Source: Ravibacter arvi
GTDB taxonomy: Bacteria > Bacteroidota > Bacteroidia > Cytophagales > Spirosomataceae
Assembly (NCBI RefSeq): GCF_039540405.1
Contig: NZ_BAABEY010000031.1
Location: 41,236-105,235, forward strand
Direction: 5' to 3'
DNA length: 64,000 nucleotides
Shown: positions 37,209 to 46,772 of the stretch, one piece after another
Numbering within the stretch: position 1 is the stretch's first letter
Layout of the letters: each line of letters begins with the position of its first letter
The notes under the pieces: model-generated
The model's input: only the letters and a program-made list of their open reading frames with translations
Database searches by the model: none
Told to the model about the DNA's origin: nothing
Position numbers and translations under genes: made by a program

Positions 37209-38838
37209 TTCGGATAATTCTATTCAGTAAAACAATGGGCAGAATTCCGGTCAGGATAACGATGAGTGAGGCGTTGGCTGATTCTGCTATCTGCTCATTG
37301 GTGGCCATATCAAATGCTTTCGTAGCCAATGTATGAAAATTGAACGGACGAAGAATTAACGTTAGCGGAAGCTCTTTTGTTACATCTACAAAGACAAGCA
37401 GCAAGCCCGCGGAAATACTTTTCCGGATCAATGGTAAATCGACGCGGAGAAGTGTTTGCCAGGTATTGTAGCCGAGCGTCCGGGAAGCGTCATTAACGTC
37501 CTTGCCTATTTTTTGAAACCCGCTATCGATGGCATTGTATCCAACCGCCAGGAACCTCACCGCATATGCGAAAACCAGCATAAAAACACTCGAAGATAGG
37601 ATCAATGGCCCGCCATGCCCGAGAATACCCAGGAGCCATTTATCGAAGCCTATGACCGGCGCCATGATACCGACGGCGATGACCGCTCCGGGAATTGCAT
37701 AGCCAAGTGAGGCGATGCGGGTAACGTAACGCATGCCATACAGGCCGGAAACGCGTACGGTGTAGAGCAGAATGGTCGCAAGCGCTACCACCAATATGGA
37801 GGAGGAGGAGGCCAACACAAAACTTTTACCGACGATCTGCCAGAAAGAGGAATCTATTACTTTATGCGCGGTTTTTATGGCCCAGTAAACGAGCTGCGCG
37901 AAGGGGAAAAGGAATGAGAGACCGAAAATGAGCGAACAGCCCAGCAACAAACCCCATTTCTTAATCCCATTCTGTGCCAGTCTGAGGGCGGGATGGGCGC
38001 GCCCGCTTTTGCTGCTCCATCTTTTGTTCCCGCGGGAGTAATATTCGCCCCACAGCAGGAGCATCACAATAAGCGTGAGAATGGAGGCCAGCTTAATGGC
38101 ACTGTCCAGGTCGCCAAGCGTAAGCCAGGCCCGGAATATGCCGGTTGTGAAAGTATTCAGACCGAAGTATTTGACCGTTCCGTAGTCGTTCAGTACTTCC
38201 ATCGACGCCAGGGCAATTCCCCCGGCAATGGCGGGTCTTGCCATGGGCAGCGCAACCCTGAAAAATGTACGCCAGGGGCCGCTTCCCAGCAAGGCGGCAG
38301 CTTCCTGGACTTCTTTTGAGCTGGAAAGAAAGGACGTTCTGGCAAAAAGATAAACGTAAGGAAAGAGCGTAATCGAAAAAATGAAAATTGCACCCGGAAG
38401 ATTCATCAGATCGACCAGCGGACCGGAGATCTGAATGTCCAGCGAGTTTCGGAGAAAGCTCTGGACAGGGCCGGTATATTCCAGCAGGCCCACATAGCTG
38501 TAGGCCATCATGTAAGACGGAAAAGCCATTGGCAGAATCAGCAGCCACTCCAGGTATCGTCTGCCCGGGAATTCGTAGGTAGACACCATCCATGCGGCTG
38601 CCGTGCCCAGCAGGAAAGTAAAGAAGCCTACCCCCCCCAGCAGGATCAGCGTATCTTTCAGGTAACTGTCGACTATTTTGGGCGCTACCAGCTGCCATTG
38701 CCCTGAAGCAGCCTTACCAAGGTGCATCAGCAGTGTCAATATAGGAGTACCGACGAACAGCATGATCGCCATTGCGGCCAGCACCCATCCGCTCCACCAG
38801 ATATGCCTTTTCTCCAACCTGCCTTTACTTTGTCTCAA
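37198..38838 (-). CDS. fbpB: Ferric iron ABC transporter, permease subunit
   Basis: 546 residues with two tandem binding-protein-dependent permease domains, as in FbpB/SfuB. EAA-loop-like motifs appear twice (EAAALLGSGPWRTFFRVALPM and DASRTLGYNTWQTLLRVDLPL). About twelve membrane helices. The start is TTG 38838, because the first ATG (codon 23) lies inside the first helix; an in-frame TAA is close upstream. It follows fbpA by 15 bp. Confidence 0.93.
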   Translation of the reverse strand: MRQSKGRLEKRHIWWSGWVLAAMAIMLFVGTPILTLLMHLGKAASGQWQLVAPKIVDSYLKDTLILLGGVGFFTFLLGTAAAWMVSTYEFPGRRYLEWLLILPMAFPSYMMAYSYVGLLEYTGPVQSFLRNSLDIQISGPLVDLMNLPGAIFIFSITLFPYVYLFARTSFLSSSKEVQEAAALLGSGPWRTFFRVALPMARPAIAGGIALASMEVLNDYGTVKYFGLNTFTTGIFRAWLTLGDLDSAIKLASILTLIVMLLLWGEYYSRGNKRWSSKSGRAHPALRLAQNGIKKWGLLLGCSLIFGLSFLFPFAQLVYWAIKTAHKVIDSSFWQIVGKSFVLASSSSILVVALATILLYTVRVSGLYGMRYVTRIASLGYAIPGAVIAVGIMAPVIGFDKWLLGILGHGGPLILSSSVFMLVFAYAVRFLAVGYNAIDSGFQKIGKDVNDASRTLGYNTWQTLLRVDLPLIRKSISAGLLLVFVDVTKELPLTLILRPFNFHTLATKAFDMATNEQIAESANASLIVILTGILPIVLLNRIIRNDA

Positions 38839-38853
38839 TTCAATCGTTTATAA

Positions 38854-39882
38854 TTACTTCCACCCGGCTGTTTCCATCAGCAGGACTGCCTTTTCATTGC
38901 TGCGCCCGATCCTGGCCACACTGGCAGTATCTTTTTTAAATGTTCCCCACGATTCCAGGACCGGAGAGAACGGCACTTCGGGGTTAACCGGGTATTCGTA
39001 GTTGGCGCCGGCAAAAACACCCTGAGCGGTCTTCCCCGACAGAAATTCAAGGAATTTTACGGCGTTGTCCTTATTGGGGGCGTGTTTTGTGACGCCGGCC
39101 GCACTGATGTTAATGTGCGTTCCACGGTTGTCCTGGTTAGGAAAAATAAGTGTTATACCATTAGCTGCTTTTTTCTCTTCCTCGTTTTCGCTATTCAGCA
39201 TCAGTCCGATGTAATAACTGTTCACAATGGCGACATCGCCTTCTCCGGCAGCGATTGCCTTCACCTGGTCGCGGTCATTTCCCTTCGGAGCCCGGGCCAA
39301 GTTGGCAACCAGCCCGCGGGCCCATGCTTCGGTTTTTTCCTGGCCGTCAGCCAATAGGATAGAGGCCGTCAACGATTGATTGTAGACGTGCTCCGATGAT
39401 CTTACGAGTATTTTGCCTTTCCACTTCGGGTCACTGAGATCCTCATAGTTTTTGATTTCGCCGGCCGGAACGCGGTCTTTGGAGCTTACAATAATGCGAG
39501 CCCGGTAAGTCATTGCATACCAATGTCCTCCCGGTTCTCTGAACATTTCCGGAACTTGCCTGTTAAGGGTTTCCGAAATGACCGGCTGCAGGAGGCCTTT
39601 ATCAATGGCCCGGTTGAGGCGGCCGCCGTCTACTGCTATGAGTACATCTGCGGGTGAATTGGCGCCTTCACTTTCCAGCCTTTGAATCAGCTCGTCGGCG
39701 TTGGCGTTAATGACGTTCACCCGGATACCTGTTTCATCGGTGAATTTCTTGTAAAGTTCGTTGTCGGCTTCGTAATGCCGGTGGGTATAAACATTCACAA
39801 CTTGTTCTTCCTTGCTGCCGGTACAGGCCAACCATACGGAAGAAAAAACCAGTATTTGCAGAATTGAGCTTATTTTAAACAT
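38854..39882 (-). CDS. fbpA: Ferric iron-binding lipoprotein of ABC transporter
   Basis: 342 residues. The lipobox is WLAC (Cys 20), so the protein is membrane-anchored rather than free. The family start VNVYTHRHYEADNELYKKF, SSKDRVPAGEIKNYEDLSDP and the paired tyrosines Y223-Y224 (IVNSYYIGLML) that coordinate ferric iron are present. It delivers Fe3+ to the FbpB/FbpC transporter. Placed in the middle of the imelysin-DHOR-Fbp cluster, which supports an iron role. Confidence 0.94.
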   Translation of the reverse strand: MFKISSILQILVFSSVWLACTGSKEEQVVNVYTHRHYEADNELYKKFTDETGIRVNVINANADELIQRLESEGANSPADVLIAVDGGRLNRAIDKGLLQPVISETLNRQVPEMFREPGGHWYAMTYRARIIVSSKDRVPAGEIKNYEDLSDPKWKGKILVRSSEHVYNQSLTASILLADGQEKTEAWARGLVANLARAPKGNDRDQVKAIAAGEGDVAIVNSYYIGLMLNSENEEEKKAANGITLIFPNQDNRGTHINISAAGVTKHAPNKDNAVKFLEFLSGKTAQGVFAGANYEYPVNPEVPFSPVLESWGTFKKDTASVARIGRSNEKAVLLMETAGWK

Positions 39883-39918
39883 AACGACGTCTGTTTTAAT
39901 TTTCAGGAATTTTAAAAT

Positions 39919-41043
39919 TTAATCTCCATCGTTGTCGCTGAAGGTCATAATAACGCCGAGTTGGTTGACTACGTCGACTTCCAGGAGAATTTGTAACTTT
40001 TTCAAGCTGTCATACAGTTGCCTGACCGAATCAGGGTGCTGCGTAATGGCTTTTTCGAGGTCGGCCGCGATACCTGCGGCCTGGCGGTCAGCGGTCTCGA
40101 AGTGAGCGGCAATAGCTTCGCTAAGCGGCTTACCGTTATACTGGGCGCCAAGCTGGTCCAGTAAGGAGTTGAGGTAAGCCTTTCCGTCACTGTTAAAAAT
40201 GGACCTGAGACCTTCCAGCTCACTCCTGAGCAACAGAACGGACGATCCGCTGAGACGTCCTTCCACAAGGTCCGGCCGGGGATTTCCTTCGTTACGCATT
40301 CCCAAAGGTACTGCTAGTCGCTCATCTTTAATCATATTGATTCGCGAGATGCATTGGTTGACCAATATATTGAGTGCGCTTTTGAGGTCTTTCCCGTCGG
40401 CATTGGAGAAGGTTTCGGCATAAGAAGGGCTACCCTTAGTCCATGCGTCGACGACTTTCTTCGCCTGTACGTTGAGATTTTGAGTAAGCGCTGCCAGATA
40501 GGCCATTCGGCGCGGGGAAGAAGATAAATCACTCAGCGCTGTATCTCCGCGGTTAAATAACAGATACTCAATTGCTTTAAGGCCTTTCAGGCTGCTTCCC
40601 CGGGATTCTACAAATGCACTGTCTATAGGGTCTGAAGAAGCTATGATTTTTTCGATATTGGGATAGTGGACACCGGTGTAATCAATTCCGCCGCCCAGGA
40701 ATTCATCGTCGACGGGTCCGAAAGAGAAGGTAGCGGCTTTTTTCCAGGATTGCGCCGCAAGCAGCCAATGGGCGCGCATGCTTTCCAGGTTCGCTTTGCC
40801 GGGAGCAGTACGGAATTGCACACCGGCCGCAGCGAGAGAATCGGTTGCTTTTAGAAATGTTTCGAACGCCGGGACGATGACTTCTTTTGTGAGGTTGGTC
40901 ACCATCGTTTTCCTATCGGTAACCGAGAGCTCTTTTTTCCCGGTGCCGCAACCGGCCAGCCAACCGAGAAGCGGTAAAATGACAGCCAGTAAGCTGGTAT
41001 TTCTCAATTTTCGATAATCAGTCAATTCCCTGTTAGTCATCAT
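39919..41043 (-). CDS. Imelysin-family (M75) lipoprotein
   Basis: 374 residues. Lipobox LAGC at Cys 32. Imelysin landmarks: W-rich helix MRAHWLLAAQSWKKAA, DDEFLGGGIDYTG, and GLKAIEYLLFNRGD, where the family motif GxHxxE is GLKAIE (His replaced by Lys). The C-terminal helices QILLEVDVVNQLGV complete the fold. Imelysins are surface or periplasmic proteins of iron uptake with no proven peptidase activity. Its ATG follows the DHOR stop directly (TAGATG), so it is translationally coupled. Confidence 0.9.
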   Translation of the reverse strand: MMTNRELTDYRKLRNTSLLAVILPLLGWLAGCGTGKKELSVTDRKTMVTNLTKEVIVPAFETFLKATDSLAAAGVQFRTAPGKANLESMRAHWLLAAQSWKKAATFSFGPVDDEFLGGGIDYTGVHYPNIEKIIASSDPIDSAFVESRGSSLKGLKAIEYLLFNRGDTALSDLSSSPRRMAYLAALTQNLNVQAKKVVDAWTKGSPSYAETFSNADGKDLKSALNILVNQCISRINMIKDERLAVPLGMRNEGNPRPDLVEGRLSGSSVLLLRSELEGLRSIFNSDGKAYLNSLLDQLGAQYNGKPLSEAIAAHFETADRQAAGIAADLEKAITQHPDSVRQLYDSLKKLQILLEVDVVNQLGVIMTFSDNDGD

Positions 41044-42429
41044 CTACAGTGATTCAATAAAACGTATCAGGTATTCACGGTCCTGCCCGGAGAGCTCCAT
41101 AAAACCGCGTTTTGCTTTTTCGGCTTCTCCACCATGCCATAGGATGGCCTCCTCCAGGTTGCGCGCCCTGCCGTCGTGCAGGAAGAAGGTGTGCTTATTC
41201 ACGGTTTTCTGAAGGCCGATCCCCCACAAAGGTGCGGTTCTCCATTCGGTTCCGGTTGCCAGGCCGTCGGGACGGTTGTCGGCAAGGCCCGGCCCCATGT
41301 CATGGAGAAGCAGGTCGGTATAGGGTCTTATGATCTGAGCCGCAAGGTAATGCGGTTCCGCGTCAGGCGCCGTTTTTAAAACAGGCAGGTGGCAGGAGGT
41401 GCAGCCGGTTTGGTTGAACAACATTTTTCCTTTCAATACTTCTTCCCGTTGCCAGTCGCGCCGGGCCGGTATGGCGAGTGTTTTCACGTAGAATACCACA
41501 TTGGCCAATCCTTCGGCATCAATTTCCGGTGTTCCGCCGGAGGGAAGATGGCTGTACCGCGTCGACTGGCCGGGAGAAAGCGCTTCATTTGGGAAGATGC
41601 CGGAAGTTATGCCGATGTCATTTACGAATGCACCGGCAACCTGTTGTTCTGCGGTCGGCTCGTTTGCCTTCCATCCAAACTTGCCGATTTGTTTTTTCTG
41701 GAGGCGTACATTCCATACATAGTTCGCCCTGCCGGAAACTCCGTCGTCGTCCCTGTCGTCCGGGTCGGCGGCTTCGAGGATCGTAGCTTCACTGACGGCA
41801 TCCAAAAGCCCTATTCCTGCCATATGCGGGGCGAGGCGAGGCGAAATCATGGTGCCGGGATGCATGGCGCCATAACCATGGTTTTCGACCGAATAGGTGG
41901 GCTTCCGCAAGCTATAGGGGGTTCCGTCGGGGTATTTGCCGGGTTCTTCGGTGTAAGCGATTTTAATGTTTCCTTCGGGAATAGCGCCAGCCACAGATTG
42001 GTGCTGGAGCTGACCGCCGTAAACCGGCTCGGGTATCGGCTGCCCGTCGTGGCTGAGCACCGACAGGCGGAAAAGCAAGGTCTGAGTAGGTTGCCCGGCG
42101 CTGTTAAACGGGAGCCCGCGGCCATCGCGGGCATGGCAGGCGGCACACGCCGAAGCGTTGAAAAGAGGCCCGAGACCGTCGCGCGCGCTGGCCGATGCGG
42201 GAGCCGCTACCCAGTTATTCCGGTTGAGCGAATTCCCGATCTGAAATTTTCGGATTTCGTTGTGATCCAACCCGGGGAAGGGCTGGCCGAAAGCATCTAC
42301 GGACTTGAGAAAAACAGTCCCCTCCTTGCCGCCGGATAATTCCTCATCTTTTTCTGCCGTGAGCTTTTTACAGGATGTAAGCGTAAAAAGAAGAAAGATG
42401 ACAGGCAATATTTTAGTCGGTGACCACAT
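41044..42429 (-). CDS. Di-haem DHOR-family oxidoreductase lipoprotein
   Basis: About 461 residues from ATG 42429, which opens a lipoprotein signal (MWSPTKILPVIFLLFTLTSC). A GTG at 42456 overlapping the previous stop (TAGTG) would add nine residues. Two c-type haem sites are visible, CAACH and CTSCH, and the DHOR features DAFGQPFPGLD, GRGLPFNSAGQPTQTLLFRLSV and FGWKANEPTAEQQVAGAF. Members accompany imelysins in iron uptake loci (IrpB-like) and are thought to reduce or oxidise iron or an electron carrier outside the cytoplasmic membrane. Confidence 0.92.
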   Translation of the reverse strand: MWSPTKILPVIFLLFTLTSCKKLTAEKDEELSGGKEGTVFLKSVDAFGQPFPGLDHNEIRKFQIGNSLNRNNWVAAPASASARDGLGPLFNASACAACHARDGRGLPFNSAGQPTQTLLFRLSVLSHDGQPIPEPVYGGQLQHQSVAGAIPEGNIKIAYTEEPGKYPDGTPYSLRKPTYSVENHGYGAMHPGTMISPRLAPHMAGIGLLDAVSEATILEAADPDDRDDDGVSGRANYVWNVRLQKKQIGKFGWKANEPTAEQQVAGAFVNDIGITSGIFPNEALSPGQSTRYSHLPSGGTPEIDAEGLANVVFYVKTLAIPARRDWQREEVLKGKMLFNQTGCTSCHLPVLKTAPDAEPHYLAAQIIRPYTDLLLHDMGPGLADNRPDGLATGTEWRTAPLWGIGLQKTVNKHTFFLHDGRARNLEEAILWHGGEAEKAKRGFMELSGQDREYLIRFIESL

Positions 42430-42455
42430 AGAGGGGGCTATACTCAATAGCAACA

Positions 42456-43625
42456 CTATTCGTTTGTTTCCGGTATAACGAGGGTGAGGCCAATTGCCCC
42501 GGCAATATTCTGAATTTCATCCGATTGTTTACGTAGTTCACGGATTACCTGCTGAACCTTGGCGGGGTTGTGGACAATGGTCTGATCAAACGGCGCCGGT
42601 ATGGCTTCAGCTGCTTTAAGCGTCGCGGCGAACTGGTTTTCGATAGTCTTGGCAAGTTCAGGGTCGGACAACGCTACGAGGTCTTTGAATCCGGGACCTT
42701 TCACCTCCGACCCGTCCGGTCTTTTGTAGGTTCCGAGATAAACATTCTGCATACCGACCTGGTTGTAAACGATATCCAGGTGCGTATTGTCCGAAAAGCA
42801 GGAGTGCTCGTCTTCCTGGTCTTTGTTTTCGAGCGCTACGGTCATGCGTTCCCCGGCCAGTTCACCTTTGCTGAGCTTACCCAACCCCGACAAGATATGC
42901 GTGATCGACTCCTGGTTGTTTTCTTTTTTGGTGAACGCTGCCCGGTAGCTGCTTCCCGGTTCCCATGCGTCCCTTACTTCTGTAAGGTGGGTTACCAAGA
43001 GGTCCGTTACTACTTTGAGATAGGCCGCGCGGCGTTCTCCGTTCGGAGCAGTAGCTTGTGCGCCGGTCAGGTAATCGGTATAAGGACGCCTGCCGGGGCT
43101 GTCGTCATAATGATCCTGGCCCCACAGAAGAAATTCGATGGCGTGAAACCCGATTTTTACATCGGCTTCGCCATGAACCTCATTTTCCCTGACGAGGAGG
43201 TCGGCTGTAATCCGGGGAAACTCTGCCGGGCTGTTGATTACCCCGCCGTAGATTATTTTTCCCGTGCCCGCATCTTTCACGTAGTCGATAAAATTTTCGT
43301 CGAGCGGCCAGGCGTTGATATACCCTTCCAGGCCATCTTCACCATCGATAGGACCGTCGTAAAAGCGATAGGCTTCGGTTTGGAGGTATGCCGGCCGGCT
43401 GTTGAGCCATGCTTTCCGGGCAGCCTCTAATTTTTCTGCCGATGGGGCATCAGTGAAGGTGTGAACAGCACTTTGCAATGCCTGAGCACCTTTAACGGCA
43501 TCGTCATAATTTGCATAGACCATGGCTGCATAATGCTCTACCACTTCCTGCCTGAGCGCCTGCTGCCTGTCGGTACAAGCTGCGAATAAAGAGAGGGAAA
43601 ATATAAAAAGAGAGATGCGAAACAT
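42456..43625 (-). CDS. Imelysin-family iron-uptake lipoprotein (IrpA/ICMP type)
   Basis: About 389 residues from ATG 43625 (MFRISLFIFSLSLFAAC, lipobox Cys 17); the longer frame starts with an unsupported TTG at 43658. The family motif GxHxxE is intact as GFHAIEFLLWGQD. Other marks: WLNSRPAYLQTEAYRFYDGPID, GSSYRAAFTKKENNQESI and HSCFSDNTHLD. It is the first gene of the iron operon and so near the promoter at 43712-43719. The paired imelysin downstream has lost the motif His. Confidence 0.93.
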   Translation of the reverse strand: MFRISLFIFSLSLFAACTDRQQALRQEVVEHYAAMVYANYDDAVKGAQALQSAVHTFTDAPSAEKLEAARKAWLNSRPAYLQTEAYRFYDGPIDGEDGLEGYINAWPLDENFIDYVKDAGTGKIIYGGVINSPAEFPRITADLLVRENEVHGEADVKIGFHAIEFLLWGQDHYDDSPGRRPYTDYLTGAQATAPNGERRAAYLKVVTDLLVTHLTEVRDAWEPGSSYRAAFTKKENNQESITHILSGLGKLSKGELAGERMTVALENKDQEDEHSCFSDNTHLDIVYNQVGMQNVYLGTYKRPDGSEVKGPGFKDLVALSDPELAKTIENQFAATLKAAEAIPAPFDQTIVHNPAKVQQVIRELRKQSDEIQNIAGAIGLTLVIPETNE

Positions 43626-43711
43626 ACCGGAATGCGAGGTGTTAACTGTGAGCTTCAAGGAAGATGAGGTATGAGTCGGTTCAAACCTGATGCCCCCGGG
43701 GCTTACAGCTG

Positions 43712-43719
43712 CAAAATTA
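43712..43719 (-). promoter_or_regulatory. Predicted -7 box for the iron operon
   Basis: TAATTTTG on the minus strand matches TAnnTTTG and lies about 87 bp before ATG 43625. A -33 TTTC-like element is weak. No clear Fur box was recognised in the 200-bp leader, which also holds worn CCTCAAA-type repeats. Confidence 0.4.
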
Positions 43720-43826
43720 CAGCAATAATCCGATTCTGAAAGCGAATTACCGGTATTGTTTAAAATAGTTATAAATAAAAAAGAATAGGAGACAGGCCGG
43801 AAAAGCGGCGGGGAACCTCGGGGCGC

Positions 43827-44267
43827 TCAGTTTTCCCGGGCGCGTTGCAATTCATCGCGATTTCGTATCCAAACGGCCTGGTTGAGCTGTTTGGTAGCCG
43901 TCATGTTGAGTGGGGCGGCAATGAGGCCGGTGCCGATTGAAGCCCAGAAGAAGGGCCGCCAATTTACTCTGTCGCGGTTAACGAGCGCGTAAATAGTTCC
44001 GGCGGTGCCCAGGAGCGAGACAGCCATTCCTATATTCCGGTTCCTCCGGGACCGGACGTACAAATTAAGCCCTGCCGGGGAGTTGAGAAATTCATTCAGG
44101 AGCGATTTGTGCCCGGCATATACCGTGTTGTTTTTGACATACCGGTTGACGCCGGTCAGGTAGATGGTGTGTTCAGTATAAGGGTCGTGCCCGGCTATCT
44201 GGGCCTTAGCACCGGGGACCAGGGAAAGCAGTATTACGACAGCAGGAAAAAATCGGTAAAGCTTCAT
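43827..44267 (-). CDS. Small exported membrane protein, unknown function
   Basis: 146 residues with a signal peptide (MKLYRFFPAVVILLSLVPGAKA) and two hydrophobic stretches (IGMAVSLLGTAGTIYALV and PFFWASIGTGLIAAPLN). NRYVKNNTVYAGHKSLLNEF precedes them. No domain recognised. Single gene 168 bp upstream of the iron operon start, same strand. Confidence 0.75.
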   Translation of the reverse strand: MKLYRFFPAVVILLSLVPGAKAQIAGHDPYTEHTIYLTGVNRYVKNNTVYAGHKSLLNEFLNSPAGLNLYVRSRRNRNIGMAVSLLGTAGTIYALVNRDRVNWRPFFWASIGTGLIAAPLNMTATKQLNQAVWIRNRDELQRAREN

Positions 44268-44326
44268 TTTATTTTAATGCTAGAAAGCTGAGCAGCGAAA
44301 GTTTTTTTTACTGCCGTGCACACCTT

Positions 44327-44689
44327 TTACAATTCCAGAATTTTGGGTACAAAAAGCAGTAATCCGGTAACCACGGAAGATATTGCCATAATCAAAACGG
44401 CGCCGGCCGCCATATCTTTTATGGAGCCGATAAGCGGGTGGTGTTCGGGAGAAACCACATCACATAATTTTTCGAGCGCCGTATTAAAGGCTTCAGCCGC
44501 CATAACCGCTGCGATCTGTATAGTCAGAACCGTCCATTCTACAGTGGTAAGGTCGAGAAGAAAGCCCAGGGCGATAGCGCCCACTCCAAGTATAAGGTGA
44601 ATTTTGGCGTTGTTTTCAAACCTGAATAATGCAGTAACACCTTTAAAGGCATAACCGAAACTTTTTAGGGCTTTGGTTATATCGGGCAT
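44327..44689 (-). CDS. dgkA: Diacylglycerol/undecaprenol kinase family protein
   Basis: 120 residues, three membrane helices. The DgkA signature MAAEAFNTALEKLCD and KDMAAGAVLIM with the catalytic Glu and flanking Lys-Asp are clear, as is FRFENNAKIHLIL at the start. It phosphorylates undecaprenol or diacylglycerol in the cytoplasmic membrane, returning carrier lipid to the wall cycle. It follows the SMP-30 gene by 4 bp. Confidence 0.94.
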   Translation of the reverse strand: MPDITKALKSFGYAFKGVTALFRFENNAKIHLILGVGAIALGFLLDLTTVEWTVLTIQIAAVMAAEAFNTALEKLCDVVSPEHHPLIGSIKDMAAGAVLIMAISSVVTGLLLFVPKILEL

Positions 44690-44693
44690 AAGT

Positions 44694-45596
44694 CTATTTT
44701 TTTTTGGAGAAAGCCTTCATCATGGCCCATTCACGGCCCGGGTGCGGAACTTTAAATTTTTCGAGACAACCGCGGTCCTGCAGGGTAATGTAGGCTGTTT
44801 TCCCCTTCGGGCCACCGAAACAGATATTGGAAACCTTTGCGCCTTTGGTCTTGAAGGTTTGAAGAACCTGGCCGGTACCGGAGAGCATCACCACCTCGGC
44901 TTTGTTGTACCGCGTTACATAGAGATTACCTTTGACATCGCAGCGCATACCGTCGAGCAGTCCGTCCGGGAAGGTGGCGATCTGCCTTTTGTTGGAGATT
45001 GTACCGTCTTGCGCCAGATCAAAAGCCCATATAATCCTTTGCGTGCTTTCGTTTACATATAGTGTCTTTTCGTCCGGACTGACCTCAATGCCATTGGTCG
45101 TACCCATTTGGTCGGCAACGATCCGCGCTTTCCCGGCAGGGTCGACATGCCAGATGCGCCCGGTCCCCTGTTTCCAGTCAGGGTCTGAACAAAATAGGTG
45201 CCCGGAACTGGTAATAGCCAGATCGTTGGGCTGGTTCATATCGGGCTCATGCATGAATTCAGTTACTTCCCGGGTATCCAGGTTAGCTTTCAGGACTTTA
45301 TGACCTGTGAAGTCGGCAATATAAAATGTTTTTTTATCGCCGAACCGGATCCCGTTCCCCGTGCTGTTTTTGGGGAGGGTTATAAAGAAACTGGTATTTC
45401 CTTTGCGGTCGATTTGCGCGATAGTGCCGTCCTGCGCAAAATTCACTGCGTATACCCGACCCTCCGAATCGACGGCCGGCCCCTCGCAATTCCTGGTAAA
45501 CTCCCCCGGGGCGGTAAAATCTTTGGTGTCCTGGGCGGGCAGAACCCGGAGCGATACTGCGAAAAGGGATAGTGCCAGGGCAGACAGTCTTGTCAT
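44694..45596 (-). CDS. SMP-30/gluconolactonase/LRE-family protein
   Basis: 300 residues: signal peptide (MTRLSALALSLFAVSLRVLPA), then a six-bladed beta-propeller with EGPAVDSEGRVYAVN, QPNDLAITSSGHLFCSDPDW, GIEVSPDEKTLYVNES and DGMRCDVKGNLYV. Glu, Asn and Asp residues at the blade starts fit a calcium/zinc-dependent lactonase site. The substrate is unknown. It lies in the order thioredoxin-like, SMP-30, dgkA on the minus strand. Confidence 0.9.
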   Translation of the reverse strand: MTRLSALALSLFAVSLRVLPAQDTKDFTAPGEFTRNCEGPAVDSEGRVYAVNFAQDGTIAQIDRKGNTSFFITLPKNSTGNGIRFGDKKTFYIADFTGHKVLKANLDTREVTEFMHEPDMNQPNDLAITSSGHLFCSDPDWKQGTGRIWHVDPAGKARIVADQMGTTNGIEVSPDEKTLYVNESTQRIIWAFDLAQDGTISNKRQIATFPDGLLDGMRCDVKGNLYVTRYNKAEVVMLSGTGQVLQTFKTKGAKVSNICFGGPKGKTAYITLQDRGCLEKFKVPHPGREWAMMKAFSKKK

Positions 45597-45659
45597 CGCG
45601 GGAGGTGATAGGGGGTAAGCCTTGAAAAAAGTGAAAGACAGGTGCGGTCGGATAAACGC

Positions 45660-46361
45660 TTAAATTTCTTTCCATTTGATCACACAACCGATGGCCTTGG
45701 TAGTGGTGGTAGCGACTGGTTTTCCCGCCAGCAGATTTTGCACGGCCTCCTCTGCATAGCGCTTGCTCACACCGAGCGGATCCTGGGGGTTATCGTCGAT
45801 GGCGCCGATATAGGCCACGGTAAATTTCCCGTTTTCGTTGGAAAGAATAAAAAGATGGGGTGTTTTTGTCGCCCCGAATTTCCGGGCAACCTCCTGGGTT
45901 TCGTCGGCAAGATAGGGGAAGCTATAGCTCTTTGACTGAGCGCGCTGTTTCATTTTTTCAAAACTGTCTTCCTCATAGCTGCCCGGATCTGTAGGGTTAA
46001 TGGCGATTACCGGGAAGCCTTGTGATTTGAACTTGGTGTCCAGGGCCTGGATACGGTCCTCGTAAGCCTTGGCGAAGGGGCAGTGGTTGCAGGTAAAAAC
46101 CACGATCACTCCTTTTTCGGTAGCAAACTGATCCAGTGATACCTGCGGGCCGTTGACGCTTTTCAGGGAAAAGTTGCCCACCTGGCTTTTGATCTGATAG
46201 CCGCCGTTAGACTGAACGTCGCGGGTGCTCTCGGTATAAGGCGCCTCAACCTTCCGCCTGTCCGACAGCTCCAGCCCGATCCAGGCGGTAGCGACGATCA
46301 GCAGAGCGCCGACGGTTACCATAATAAGATAGGAAGCAATTTTATTCTCGTTCTTTTTCAT
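45660..46361 (-). CDS. Membrane-anchored thioredoxin-like (AhpC/TSA) protein
   Basis: 233 residues: one N-terminal helix (YLIMVTVGALLIVATAWIGL), then a thioredoxin fold with the redox motif CNHC in VVFTCNHCPFAKAYEDRI, AINPTDPGSYEEDSFEKMKQ and the cis-Pro in GATKTPHLFIL. The TCNHCPF wording belongs to a subfamily of periplasmic redox proteins of unknown partner. It is the first gene of the run before SMP-30. Confidence 0.92.
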   Translation of the reverse strand: MKKNENKIASYLIMVTVGALLIVATAWIGLELSDRRKVEAPYTESTRDVQSNGGYQIKSQVGNFSLKSVNGPQVSLDQFATEKGVIVVFTCNHCPFAKAYEDRIQALDTKFKSQGFPVIAINPTDPGSYEEDSFEKMKQRAQSKSYSFPYLADETQEVARKFGATKTPHLFILSNENGKFTVAYIGAIDDNPQDPLGVSKRYAEEAVQNLLAGKPVATTTTKAIGCVIKWKEI

Positions 46362-46772
46362 GGCCTTTGAATGGAAAGGTTTGAGGGAGTGGGAGGCAGG
46401 ATCCGGAAATCGGAAATCAGAAATCGGAAATCAGCCCGTTTGCTTTGGTTTTCAGCTTCAGGTACCGATTACAGAAATCTGATTTCCGATTTCCGATTTC
46501 TGATTTCCAAACTCACCCCACACGCCTGTTCGCCGGTGAAACAAAATTTCCGTGCGTTTTGTTTCATTACCGGCCCGGTTTCGGGTATTCTCTGCAGATA
46601 TACCGCTTCAACGGGGTTTATTCGGTGTCCGGAGGCATTTCTGAACATCTGGTCCCAGATTGAATGTCAAATAGAATGAATCGTTTGATTAATTGAACAG
46701 GAGGGTAATTTAGCGATTTTTCGGATGTATAGACAGTAAAATTGATTTTATATAAATAAAGCCGAAGGTCGG
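46362..46772. repeat. Intergenic region with GGAAATC inverted array
   Basis: The left arm 46405-46434 (units GGAAATCG/GGAAATCA) and right arm 46479-46508 (CTGATTTCCGATTTCCGATTT) are complementary over about 30 bp with a 44-nt loop. On the minus strand the pyrimidine-rich arm lies about 45 bp before the thioredoxin-like start at 46361. The rest is unremarkable up to the rplU promoter. Confidence 0.85.

Noticed and set aside
43626..43826. Fur-type operator upstream of the iron operon
   Set aside because: No convincing GATAATGATAATCATTATC-like site was found; the leader is repeat-like and AT-rich.
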